Assembly (NCBI GenBank): GCA_024509875.1
Contig: JAMPIV010017528.1
Location: 1-64,000, forward strand
Direction of reading: 5' to 3'
Length of the DNA: 64,000 nucleotides
Origin: Oreohelix idahoensis
Lineage: Eukaryota > Mollusca > Gastropoda > Stylommatophora > Oreohelicidae
Below the pieces are notes generated by a model. That model did not search any database, was not told the origin of the DNA, and worked only from the letters and a program-made list of their open reading frames with translations. A program made the position numbers and the translations under genes. Shown in pieces: positions 20,300 to 30,795 of this stretch. Position 1 is the stretch's first letter; each line of letters begins with the position of its first letter.

Positions 20300-23200
20300 G
20301 GTGCCTTTATGATACAGGTTTGGATTATGATTCAGTTGTGAAGTCTAGCCTAGTGGACCCAAGTCAGTATACCACAGAAACAGTGGAAATACAAGGGGCG
20401 ACTAAGGACATACCACTCATGACACTTCCCATCGCAAGGATAACGGTGAAAACTCGCTATGTGGAAGGAGAAATCAGAGCAGCAGTGATAGATGAACCAA
20501 TCTACCCTCTGATATTGGGGTGTAGATACGTCTTCTTGGGGAATCCCGAGAAACCTGTGATCATGGCGACAGTGCAGACCAGGTCACAGAAGAAGGAGGA
20601 AGAAGGTGAACCTATAAATGCTCATCCAGAGGAGATGAGAAAGGCGCAGGCTGAGGATAGGACACTCAAGCCATGTTTTAAAAAATTGCCCAAATGCCAC
20701 ACACCTCCGAGCAAGGGGGAATACTTTATGAAGAACAAACTATTATATAGGAAGGCCGGAACTGGAACAAATGGTCACAACCAGCTGGTTCTTCCCACTT
20801 CATATAGGGATAAAGTGATGGAACTCGGGCATGCGATTCCCTTCAGTGGTCACATGGGGATCAGCGCCACAGGACAGCGTATAGCTTGTCATTACTTCTG
20901 GCCAGGGATAACGGAGGATATAAAAAGATATGTCAAATCCTGCCCTGAATGTCAAAGGGTAGCTCCAAAGCACTGGACTGCTCTGGCAACTCTAGGGGAA
21001 ATGCCCATAGTGGGAACACCTTTCGAGAGGGTTGCAGTGGATATTGTGGGACCTCTCACTCGGACCAAGAGGAGGAACAGTTACATCCTTACTCTGGTGG
21101 ACACTTGCTCTATGTGGGGAGAGGCGGTAGCCCTGCCATCAATTGATTCAAAACATGTAGCAGAGGCACTACTTACAATATTCACCCGATTAGGATTCCC
21201 GCATCAAATCTTGACGGATAATGGATCGCAGTTCAAGGGGAAACTAACGGAAGAAGTTTTTAAACTATTTCAAGCCAGACACTTTCATTGTAGTCCGTAC
21301 CATCCACAAGGGAACGGCCAGGTAGAGAGGTTCAACGGGACTCTCATTTCTATCCTGAGAAAGCTGGCACACGAAAAACCGGATCTGTGGGATCAATTCC
21401 TGCCCACCGCATTGTTTGCGTATCGGGAGGTACCACATAGTTCAACCGGGATGGCTCCCGCAACTCTGCTATTTGGGAGGCCAATAAAAGGTCCTTTAGA
21501 AGCTTTATTAAGGACCTGGACGGATGAGAAGGCGGAAGAACCTGTTACCTCATCTTATCAATACGTGAACGAACTGACCACTCGTCTGAAAGCTGGATGG
21601 AAACTGGCAAATGATAATTTGAAACAAGCCAGGAAGAAACATGCAGCATATTTTAATAGGAAGGCAAAGGACCGAGAACTAGCTGTGGGAGAGAAGGTGC
21701 TTCTTCTACTACCCGGCAGCCAGAATAAATTACAAATTGGATGGCAAGGTCCATATACGGTTCTAGAGAAGGTGTCTAGAACAATCTATAAAATTGACAA
21801 AAAGGGGAAGGAGAAAGTTTATCATGTAAACTTATTAAAGAAGTATCTGGACAGACCACTCCAGGAAAGCACCCCCTTATTGACCTTGGCTATTGCAACT
21901 CAGATGCAAAAGGAACCACTCACCTCACATGAATACCCATTACATCCTTGTGAAACAGCAGCACAGGTAAAAGTCAGTAAGCACCTGACTAAAAATCAGA
22001 GGGAGAGAGTTCAACAGGTTCTGGAGGAACATACAGATGTATTAACAGATAAACCAGGCCATACAAATTTGCTACAGTATGACATGAAACTGGTAGACTC
22101 AAACCCAATCTGTATGAGAGCCTATTCTATTCCGTTCGCGAAGGAGAAGGCATTGAAGGAAGAAATAGATTATTTATTGAAGGAGGGGATCATTTCACAC
22201 AGTGAATCACCCTTTAGTTCCAGTGTCGTCTTGTTGAGAAAACCGTCTGGGGAACACCGACTGTGCATAGATTATAGGAAACTGAATGCTGTCACAGAAG
22301 GACAAGTGGATCCATTACCAGACACAAAACAGTTATTTGCCAGACTGAACAAGGCAAAATACTTTTCAAAGGTGGATCTTAGTAAAGGCTATTACCAGAT
22401 TCCAGTGAAGCCTGAAGTGAGACCTTATTTGGCTTTTAGCACTTCGGATGGACATTATGAATTCAATATGCTACCATTCGGACTGAAAAATGCTCCGAGT
22501 GTATTTTCAAGGATGATGCGCAAATTGTTGGATCCCCTGAATAACCCATGTATCACGAATTTCATGGATGATATTCTCGTCGCCACAGAGACATTTGAAG
22601 AACACATTGAAGCTCTAGAAATGTTATTTAATAGGCTTCGGGAGGCGAACTTAACTGCTAGGCCAACAAAATGTTGTATTGGATGCAAAGAGTTGGAATT
22701 CTTGGGGCACACTGTATATCAGGGTAATATGACCCCTGATCCTAAGAATTTGGAAAAACTGCAGAGAGCACCTAGGCCACAAACAAAAAAGGATGTGCGA
22801 TCATTCGTGTCGTTATGCGGATTTTATCAGAAATACATCAAAAATTTTAACGCTATTTGTGCTCCTCTGACTGATCTGACTCGCAAGGGACTTCCAGATA
22901 AAATTATTTGGACTGCGCAATGTGAACTAGCGTTCCAAGACTTAAAGGAAAAACTCACTAGCAAGCCTATTCTCAAACTGCCTGATTTGACACAGGACTT
23001 TGTCTTAAGAACCGATGCAAGTAATGTAGGACTCGGAGGGGCTTTGTTGCAAAGATCATCTTCACCTGATGGGGAACTGAAACCAGTCGCTTATGCAAGC
23101 CGCAAATTGAATAAGGCGGAACAAGGATACTCCACAAGCGAAAAAGAATGTTTAGCGTTAATCTGGGCAATAAAGAAGTTTCAAATCTATCTTTATGGTA

Positions 23201-23385
23201 GGACTTTTGTGGTCGAGACGGATCATCAGCCTCTCGTATTCTTATCTCAGGCTAAGCATGAAAACGCAAGATTGCTGAGGTGGTCTTTATTGCTTCAACC
23301 TTATCAGTTTAGTATCCAATATATCCCAGGCAAATTGAATGTCGGTGCAGATTTCCTCAGTCGGCACCCCTGTGATCAAAATTAG
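20236..23385 (+). CDS. Element B Pol: protease, integrase, GPY/F, RT, RNase H (open)
   Basis: The frame is open from 20236 and overlaps gag, so it needs a -1 shift or follows a lost base. Protease DTG is at 20311-20319, before the 1,021-codon stretch counted here from the TTG at 20320; its second motif LILG is at residues 64-67. Integrase: zinc ligands H171, H178, C208, C211; catalytic D241, D300, E336 with 35 residues between the last two. GPY is at 477-479. RT: D686 (FSKVDLSKGYYQIP), LPFGLKNAPSVF (718-729), active site FMDD (748-751). RNase H: D899, E943, D968, D1011. All catalytic residues are present and no stop interrupts it. Integrase before RT marks it as Gmr1-like. The RT has gypsy-type motifs, and GPY/F is gypsy/retroviral, so it is not a copia element. 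This is the best-preserved coding sequence of the window. Confidence 0.93.
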   Translation, partial: WTTGTLSPPVCEDVICNGVTIRCLYDTGLDYDSVVKSSLVDPSQYTTETVEIQGATKDIPLMTLPIARITVKTRYVEGEIRAAVIDEPIYPLILGCRYVFLGNPEKPVIMATVQTRSQKKEEEGEPINAHPEEMRKAQAEDRTLKPCFKKLPKCHTPPSKGEYFMKNKLLYRKAGTGTNGHNQLVLPTSYRDKVMELGHAIPFSGHMGISATGQRIACHYFWPGITEDIKRYVKSCPECQRVAPKHWTALATLGEMPIVGTPFERVAVDIVGPLTRTKRRNSYILTLVDTCSMWGEAVALPSIDSKHVAEALLTIFTRLGFPHQILTDNGSQFKGKLTEEVFKLFQARHFHCSPYHPQGNGQVERFNGTLISILRKLAHEKPDLWDQFLPTALFAYREVPHSSTGMAPATLLFGRPIKGPLEALLRTWTDEKAEEPVTSSYQYVNELTTRLKAGWKLANDNLKQARKKHAAYFNRKAKDRELAVGEKVLLLLPGSQNKLQIGWQGPYTVLEKVSRTIYKIDKKGKEKVYHVNLLKKYLDRPLQESTPLLTLAIATQMQKEPLTSHEYPLHPCETAAQVKVSKHLTKNQRERVQQVLEEHTDVLTDKPGHTNLLQYDMKLVDSNPICMRAYSIPFAKEKALKEEIDYLLKEGIISHSESPFSSSVVLLRKPSGEHRLCIDYRKLNAVTEGQVDPLPDTKQLFARLNKAKYFSKVDLSKGYYQIPVKPEVRPYLAFSTSDGHYEFNMLPFGLKNAPSVFSRMMRKLLDPLNNPCITNFMDDILVATETFEEHIEALEMLFNRLREANLTARPTKCCIGCKELEFLGHTVYQGNMTPDPKNLEKLQRAPRPQTKKDVRSFVSLCGFYQKYIKNFNAICAPLTDLTRKGLPDKIIWTAQCELAFQDLKEKLTSKPILKLPDLTQDFVLRTDASNVGLGGALLQRSSSPDGELKPVAYASRKLNKAEQGYSTSEKECLALIWAIKKFQIYLYGRTFVVETDHQPLVFLSQAKHENARLLRWSLLLQPYQFSIQYIPGKLNVGADFLSRHPCDQN

Positions 23386-23459
23386 AGTAATGGCAGACGT
23401 GAGGAGAGATTTTGTCTATGTGTATCACTGGTTTTAGAACTTGCCGTAGGCATGTTTTC

Positions 23460-23472
23460 AAGTGGGGAGATG
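23460..23472 (+). promoter_or_regulatory. Element B polypurine tract
   Basis: AAGTGGGGAGATG directly before the 3' LTR start TGTCGTAA; the plus-strand primer site. Confidence 0.8.
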
Positions 23473-25836
23473 TGTCGTAAAATTAACAGTGATACAACGT
23501 AAAAATATCTCCAAAGGATAAAATGTAGGGATAAAAAGAATGCGTAAGTTACTAGAAGGCATGATCGCCCACGCCGCGGGTCATCACCCGCCATGGAAAT
23601 TAAATTGCTAGAACGGTTACCATTTGAACGGGATGAGAACGGCGGATCAAAAAGGAAAAAATATGACTGAAAAATTGCGTGAAACTAGCAAGGCTAAAAA
23701 GATGCAATTGGGGGGGGGGGGGACGGAGGAAAAGTCACGTCCCCAAGTTGACACAAGGTAACGAAATCGACAAAAGGGACCATAGTATTATACGCAACAG
23801 TCATTTTTTGGACGTTTTTGCGATATTTTGTCCTTTATTTGAATGCAGCGGCAAACGTTTCACAGAATATTCTAGAAAATATTTCGAAACAGACAACTAA
23901 CCTTGAAAAGTAACTTTTTCTTAATAATGATGTTAGGAATATAAAACCTAGCTGGCCGGATGGCCCATTTTGAGCAGTGAAATAATATGCTTTTATTTAT
24001 ACAGACGGATAGATAATAATGAAGACATTGACAAAAGACTGTGTTGTTCACATCAGCGAAAGACTGCATTGAATCAAACATGTCACTAATTTGCACAAAA
24101 ACCGCGACCTTGAGACTCAAGTGTCCAAATCTAGTTAGAATGAAAGAGAGGGACATTGGTGGGAGCTGTGGCTAAAAATAACTTTAAAGACAAAATTTGT
24201 AGAGGGGACGGATAGGTTTGTTCAAAAACCAAGTACGTTTTTTGTGAAAACGCAAGTAGAGACGGACGGACTAACAGATAAAAATCCATACTTGACTGAA
24301 ACATGACTGAAATGACTTTAGTGTAGGAAATTTGAATTTGAAAAAACACAAGGCATTGATTGGCCACAGACAATCATATTATCAGCGCTCAGACGCGCAT
24401 TTTTGCCATTCCTCAATAGTTGTCCAGTGATAGACACAGTAAATTTTAAGTGTGGTGATTTCCAATGAAGTAAATTGAAATAAGTTCAGGGACGCCATAC
24501 TATAGCCAGCAGCTCAGCTGAGTTTTGCTAGCATTTCTGTGTTTTTTATTCATAATCTGGTAAGATTGAAATTATTTCTTTGTATATTTTAAATATTGTT
24601 TAATGTTTCGAGTGATTTGATACTGCCATATCGAAATCTAGCCTTACAACAAGTAAGGATTTGCTCTAGACCCCCCGCCCTAGTTCAGGGTCTAGGGACA
24701 AACAATATATATAAACTCCAGCAAGGATTAGGAAGGACAGATCAAGTGTTGAGATCAGTGGAACATATCACCTATCCTATTCTATGGCAGGAAGCTAATA
24801 AACATATTTCGGAATATGTAGTCTGGGAGAACTTATCCTATGTGAAACCAACTTGGTAAGATGTGTTGTATGGTCAGAGAGATCTGACCCTGTCTAAGTG
24901 GTGTTATTGTAAATTGTTACGTGTAGAAGTGGCTCCTTAGGTAAGGTTCTGAACCTAAACCAATACTTTATTTCAGAGCTGTGAGTTTTTTATGTTGACA
25001 CCAAAAGGTGGTGTCAAATGCTGGGTAAATAATTGACAGTGAGGACCCGTGCAGTGTCGCATCTCGGCAGAACAGCCTTGTATTGCCCCCAAGCACGGAG
25101 AGGTGGGGCCACCCGATATATTGCCCCCAAGCACGGAGAGGTGGGGCCACCAGATTCCAGCACCAGAACTACTCTTTCAAAGTTACGTAAGCAGGCTGGT
25201 CTGCTGGATTTACACCAACTTCATAGACATAGCACCCAAAGTGAATTACTACTAAAACATCCCATTTCCTTCCATCATTAATGGACAATGTTTGGTAGGC
25301 ATAGACAGGGAGGGATGAAGGCACCCCAACAGCACATCTATTCATCGTTCTCCCAGGGAAAATAAAATTATGAACTGTAGAAATATTAACTAATCGTGAA
25401 AATTGTATACGTACACACCTTTTATTTATCATGCCATTTATTCATGCCATTCATTCATAAATTCCAAAATCTTTCATATGTTCTGGCCAAAATAAAACCT
25501 TGGTTCAGAAGAAATAAATTTAAAAAAGATTTACTTTCTAAAATTTCACCAGCTGAATTTAGTTCATTGTGTTCTAAATTTTATTGATAATATTATATTA
25601 TTTAATATCTGTGTGTGTGTGTTTGTATATGTCAATACAACACATTACATTCAGTACCCTAGATTTTAACGTAGCCACATTCATTAGTAAAAAAAGATAG
25701 GTGTGAGGTCGTAGTGGTAGCAAGAAGGGACTTCTGAAAATTCACAGCTACATTTTATCTCAGGAGCCTTCACAGCTGACCTCATACATCACACTTAGTA
25801 ATATCACCATCATACAATACCATCAAATCCACTACA
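23473..25836 (+). repeat. Element B 3' LTR (complete form)
   Basis: 2,364 bp, TGTCGTAA...CACTACA, nearly identical to 17061-19197 except for the extra 230-bp block at 24565-24794, a longer G run near 23710 and a few substitutions. It is the better reference for the family's LTR. Confidence 0.9.
24565..24794 (+). promoter_or_regulatory. 230-bp block present only in the 3' LTR, with TATA-like box
   Basis: Contains TATATATAAA at 24706-24715, preceded by a short GC-rich palindrome-like stretch (CTAGACCC ... GGGTCTAG, 24665-24695) that can form a hairpin. A TATA box followed by a transcription start would place the U3/R border here. The block is bordered by AAG on both sides in the way expected for a deletion in the other LTR. 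Confidence 0.5.
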
Positions 25837-25841
25837 TCATC
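25837..25841. repeat. Right target-site duplication of element B (TCATC)
   Basis: Matches 17056-17060 exactly. Confidence 0.85.
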
Positions 25842-26117
25842 AAACCTGAGGTCATATGTCCAGTCAATCCAGCTGCCTGGAACTTCACAGGAGCACAGAG
25901 ATTGTACCTGAGATACATCTTTAGTCCCCCTCAGTCTTGGGTGGGCTAACGAAACGATCAACAGCGGGTGTTTTGTGTCAACCAAACTAAGGAGAACAGA
26001 ACGTTTTGAGAGATGAGTACACATTAGTACCATTTCTGTCAGTATTGTGAGCAAAGTAACTGTCAGTGACGAGAAAGAGATGTAGCGTAGCAAGAGACAA
26101 TAATAAGATCATAGCTG

Positions 26118-26228
<111 letters not shown>

Positions 26229-26723
26229 TTAATTAACAGTACAGCTGATACATGTACTCTAATTGAATAACAGCACAGCTGATATAATTTTTGTTCCTAT
26301 AATTGGAAAACTTGTTGTAATATATTTATATATCTATATAAATATAAATATTTGTAAATCATATGTAAACTTACAAATCCATTACATTCCATTTTTCAAC
26401 ATTCACCCTTCAGCACAAGAGTAGATAGTGTATATACTAAATAAATAATAAGGAAATTGTATTTGAAGACTTGTCAATTTTATCATTGTTAAGTAAAATC
26501 TGTTTCCTTGTCTTAATATCACAGTTAGTTACACAGCGGAGGTGGCAATTTATGTCGAGCTCCTCTCTACTAATTTTTCGAGATCAGATCATTCACAGCC
26601 GTAACTAATTTGTGATACCAGTAGTTCTCTCAGACACTGGGACTTCACCATTTTCTGCAGAAATTTTATTTCTGTAATTGTCAGTACTATACTGATCCAA
26701 GAGCCAATAAAAACCTCACGCCA

Positions 26724-26884
26724 CAACTTCATCAAATCTATCTGATCCACTAATAGAACTGCTGACTTCATCAAATCTATCTGATCCACTAATAGAACTG
26801 CTGACTTCATCAAATCTATCTGATCCACTTATAGAACTGCTGACTTCATCAAATCTATCTGATCCACTATTAGAACTGCTGACT
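26724..26884. repeat. 39-bp minisatellite (13-codon period)
   Basis: Just over four copies of a 39-bp unit (ACTTCATCAAATCTATCTGA plus the rest), one or two differences per copy. Because 39 is a multiple of three, the minus strand is open through the array and spells a 13-residue repeat (SSSISGSDRFDEV). The surrounding frame of about 75 codons has no recognisable domain. Confidence 0.9.
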
Positions 26885-27572
26885 TCTCTAAGGAAGTAAT
26901 GGCACCAGGCAGAAATCCAAAATTTGACTTTATGTAGGAACATTTACCAGCAATATTTGTGTTCACGGCTTTAGGGACAATGACTAAACAGCATGGGGGA
27001 CACAGTGAAGAAATTTGTAAAAAAGAAAAAAAAATATGTAGGAAAGCACTTAAAAAAAAAAAGCCTGTTTTTATTGAAAATGCCAAAATATACAAACTAA
27101 TGACTGAAAACAACAATAAAAATGCTTAAAAATGACCGAAAAATCTATTAAAAAATGCCAAATTTATTTTTAAAATGTAAAATAATGTCTTAACAAAGGC
27201 TCTTAAATCACTTTAGTTTTTCAAGAAACACATTTATATACAACTGAGCAACGTTTTGGTTAAGCCCCCCCCCCCACCCCCCCCCCCAAAAAAAGGAAAA
27301 AAAAAAGATGTAGGCCTACAATCATCAAAATTCTAGCCCTATTGATTAATATCACATTTACGAGGAGATGTCTTCGTTGGTAGTGTTACCTCAAACATGT
27401 AGTTGATTGATTTCTTATTACAGGAAAGGATTCTTTATTGGAGTGTTACTTTACATGTCTGGTTTATCGATGTTACATTCGTGAAAAGGATATCTTTGTT
27501 CGCAGTGTTGTATTACATTTTTGGACTCCAAAGGGTGAGAGAGAAAAAAAAAATAAAAAAAGGAAGAATTTT

Positions 27573-27790
27573 GCCGTTGGGGAGTAAAGTGTTAGAGACT
27601 TTATTATACTAAGTCCAGCATCGAAAAGTGAGAAGACTAGTTCCCTTCCTCGCTGCTTTTTCCTTCCCTAAGTTAAAAAAGTGAGGCACCCATTTACAGC
27701 TGGGTAGTCTGAAGCGTGTCGATACCGCGAATCGAACCCGGCGCCTTTAACGCGAGAGACCTGCGTTCTAACCACTCTGCCGATCGGACG
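27573..27790 (-). mobile_element. SINE-A copy (tRNA-derived)
   Basis: On the minus strand a tRNA-like head starts at about 27790: an A-box-like GCAGAGTGGTTAGAACGC and B-box GGGTTCGATTC, the internal RNA polymerase III promoter. A body follows that ends '...ACACTTTACTCCCC'. Other copies: 34437-34590, 43976-44195 and the split copy at 57349-58140. Confidence 0.8.
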
Positions 27791-28179
27791 CAACAGAACT
27801 ATAGACAAACATAAACAGAATAAAGAAGACTCGGAAAGACCTTGACCCAGCGACAGACAACCCCTTGGAGCTGTTGGGATCTACTTTAGAAACAGAAGTT
27901 CTCTAAAGATCTACTTTGATTAAATCCTTACCTGTTTTTAGATTATTCGGAATCTAAGTACAGCCTACGTGTAATTTTTATCTCTGCTGTACGATCTACT
28001 TCCAGCCGTTCCAGAAACACAGCAGTGGAAAATTCAATCTAAATGATATTTTACTGTATGTTAATGTGACGTTTAGTTTCATCTTCATTAACTGCCACAT
28101 TCTTCTAGGGGTAAGTTTTGAAGTATTATGACGATTATGCTAGTAAGAAACCCGTCAAAATTGACGGGGTTTTAATTAT

Positions 28180-28335
28180 AGTGTGCACTTTCTGCTACAT
28201 GTCCTAAAGACGGTAGGAAGGTCCAGTGTTCAAATCCTGGGTAAGCCACTCATGTCTGTTGTTTTTCTGTTGTCTGGTGTTCTACTTCTTTATTTCCTGC
28301 GAGTGCCTGATAACATACCTTTATATTTGTTTCAT
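28180..28335 (+). mobile_element. SINE-D copy (partial)
   Basis: B-box-like GTGTTCAAATCC at about 28230, followed by the family body 'TCTGTTGTTTTTCTGTTGTC...TACTTCTTTATTTC'. The same body occurs at 34600-34690 (minus) and about 58945-59035 (plus). Confidence 0.65.
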
Positions 28336-28604
28336 ATTAATTTCATATTAATTTACCATTTCTACTTTGGTCATTTTATTAATGGTCACCGTCATCAGAT
28401 CTTTGTAGTAAAAATTATATGGATTCATTAAATAGGAAGCCATGGGGCAACCTTCCTAAATGACATGGAGAGAAGTGATACTGATATAATGGACCGAAAA
28501 TTGACTAATTAACTAATAGTTCTCATACGACAACATTTCTCGTAAATGTTCGTGTATCTTTTAAAATTGTTCCCTGGTAGATTGTGTCCTGGATATATAC
28601 TTTT
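28336..28604. other. Short intergenic stretch
   Basis: Nothing recognised. Confidence 0.4.
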
Positions 28605-28704
28605 ATTAAGACTGGTTGGGTTCCTTCCTCTCGTGAGCGCTACATAAAGTTGGCAATGAGCAAATACTGGTGCTGGTAGGTATACACCTACATGATCAAG
28701 CGAT
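28605..28704 (-). pseudogene. Helitron/PIF1 helicase C-terminal scrap
   Basis: The minus strand spells GVYLPAPVFAHCQLYVALTR, the characteristic end of the Helitron PIF1-like helicase ('VYLP.PVF.HGQLYVALSR'). Only about 30 codons are present. It abuts the end of the transposase relic, whose last residues after 'NPIELVWA' belong to this scrap. This points to a junction between two unrelated transposon fragments. Confidence 0.75.
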
Positions 28705-29560
28705 TAGCCCAGACTAATTCTATTGGGTTTAAGTGAGAATGGTAAGGAGGTAATCTTAAACATCTGTGACCATGTTCATGGATTGCCTTGTCTATGTGAA
28801 ATATCTTTGTATGCTGTGTCTTTTTTACAATTCCAAGTAATTCAGGCTTCAGGGACATTTCGTTGAATGGAATGTTGTTTTTGGTCAGCCAAATCTTTAT
28901 TACATCTTTAGTACTTGATGAATTAGGAACTTTATCTTCTGGTGCCACAACGTTGTGATATGAAGCATTGTCCATTATCAAACACGACGGTCTATCCAAT
29001 GAAGGAAGTACATGATTCACAATCCAATCTTGAAATATCTTGCCATTCATCTCTGTATGATAATCCCTATTATCTGTCGATTTGGAAACAAATCTGAGTT
29101 CAGTATTATTTAGAAGCCCATGATGGCTGCTTCCTGCATGTGCAATTATTAGGCGCTGTCCTTTGCTGCTTGGTACTAATCTCTTAGTTGTCCCATCAGA
29201 TGATTGCCATTCTCGTTCATTACTGTGGTGCGCATTGATCCAAGTTTCATCTAAATACACAAAATCATAACAATCTCTTCTCATTTCTCTGACCTCGCGT
29301 AAATATTTGCTTCTCATTGCAACTATATGAGTCTTCTCACAAATAAGGTTTCTACCACCAACATATTTTCTAAAAGTGAATCCCAAACTCCTAATAGTCC
29401 TCCATAGCGTAGATTTGGAAATATCAATGTCATTATTCTTTCTTAACCAAATTTTCAATTTCCTTAAAGTCACTGCCTCATTATTGTGAAACATATTGCA
29501 CATTTCTCTGCGGATCAATTCTCTGTCAAAATTATCCACCACTCTTGGCCTAATTTTCAC
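28705..29560 (-). pseudogene. IS630/Tc1/mariner-superfamily transposase with long D-E spacing (DD83E)
   Basis: About 285 codons open. The N-terminal region (1-75) looks like a winged-helix/HTH DNA-binding domain (LRKLKIWLRKNNDIDISKST, LWRTIRSLGFTF). Catalytic core: D104 in VYLDETWINAHHSN, D197 in LIMDNASYHN, E281 in HSHLNPIELVW. The second Asp and the Glu are separated by 83 residues, far more than the 34-41 of ordinary Tc1/mariner enzymes. Long-spaced members such as the DD82E (Sailor) group are known in animals and this is probably a relative. The C-terminus is cut off right after NPIELVWA by the Helitron scrap. The frame begins at GTG 29560 with no clear Met, so the N-terminus is probably also incomplete. 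No terminal repeats were found. Confidence 0.8.
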
Positions 29561-30585
29561 TGGAATTAGAAATTTCAGATGTCTCTATCCAGCGGTGCAA
29601 TGATCGTTTGCATGAATAGTCCTCTTTTGTGGGTTTGAAATAGAATGATATAGTTTTCCTCGAGTAGCTTCATTGCAGAAATACTTAAAAATCCTATTTG
29701 TGATTTGCTGTAATGTCATAAAATGTACTTGCAAGCTCATTTTTCCTACTAACCACACAATACTTATTGTAGACACACCTTTGATTGACAATGTGAGCGT
29801 AACACCGGATATAAACTGTTTTATGTTCAAGAAGTGCAATTTCATGCAATTTCACGCTAAAATCATGCCAATTGTTTGATAAACCAATCATGTGCAAATG
29901 AGGTCTTATAATTTACTGCAGACATTTCAATATGTGTGTGTGATGTGTGTTGGCAAGGAGGACTTTGATATTATATCGAAAAGAAACGAAAATTGAAACC
30001 AATGGCCGCATTTTAATGAAAAATTTAATTCATAGGGTCTATACCATTTCAAATTCATAAACAAAATTTCACTTATATGTGTTATATATTCGTTGAGATA
30101 TAGCATTTTGAAGTTGGGCATAGCTAGTGAAACGTGCTATAGAATATCGCATGTAGATCTGCGATTTATTATATCAACGCCTTCACAAATTCTCGGGACT
30201 CAAAAGTCCTTATTTATAACGTATTCCATTAACTAGGAAGCCTGCACACTGACGGTTGAATATATGAGTTAAGACTCAACATATATTAGTGGACTCTGCC
30301 ACACATTATCTAAACACTGCTATTAGCCCAAAGGCTACATCAATACTCTCCCGTTACTAGGCTTAACGCGTCATCCAACGTTTTACGCGTACCCTTTGAA
30401 GTCTAGTTAGTTGAGGTGTTACATGGTGCGACCATCCAAATCAAGATAAAACCAAAATGCACGTAAACCATGCAACACTCCTCAACAAATACATATGACT
30501 TATAAGAAATGAAAGTCATTGAAAACAAAATATATACTAATTATAACCCATCAGAGGTTGAACGGGATGTTTCTAATCATCGAAT

Positions 30586-30587
<2 letters not shown>
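29561..30587. other. Intergenic DNA next to the DD83E relic
   Basis: No gene recognised. It may include upstream parts of the DD83E element, but no terminal inverted repeat is evident. Confidence 0.4.

Positions 30588-30795
<208 letters not shown>

Larger units (their letters stand above)
17061..25836 (+). mobile_element. Element B: near-intact Gmr1-like LTR retrotransposon
   Basis: 8,776 bp with two LTRs (17061-19197, 23473-25836), a perfect 5-bp target duplication, a tRNA-Pro-like primer site, gag, one long pol frame and a polypurine tract. LTR substitutions counted by eye are fewer than ten in about 2.1 kb, so it is the youngest of the four elements. Pol order is protease, integrase with GPY/F, RT, RNase H, that is, integrase first. 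It belongs to a different family from A/C/D: different LTRs, a normal CCHC knuckle in Gag, and FMDD instead of YLDD. Weak points: a short Gag, a gag/pro frame change, and a 230-bp gap in the 5' LTR. Confidence 0.93.

Noticed and set aside
20236..23385. Classification of the integrase-first elements as Ty1/copia
   Set aside because: The RT and RNase H motifs and the GPY/F module are gypsy-type, and the integrase has the gypsy-type H2C2 finger; only the order resembles copia.
24562..24794. The extra block in B's 3' LTR as a retained intron (it starts GTAAG and ends GCAG)
   Set aside because: Removing GT...AG would leave CTG-GAAG, but the 5' LTR reads CTGGTAAG; the breakpoints fit an AAG microhomology deletion instead.
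26724..26884. CRISPR-like array (also considered for 47431-47917 and 50985-51245)
   Set aside because: Units are directly abutting tandem repeats without unique spacers, and the DNA is from an animal.
27573..27790. Genuine tRNA genes at the SINE heads (also 34700-34800, 36490-36556, 59270-59330)
   Set aside because: A- and B-box words are present, but no full cloverleaf is supported, and the heads continue into repeated SINE bodies.
28148..28175. Bacterial-style terminator hairpin (CCCGTCAAAATTGACGGG followed by T's)
   Set aside because: The context is animal DNA with no bacterial gene; a chance palindrome is likelier.
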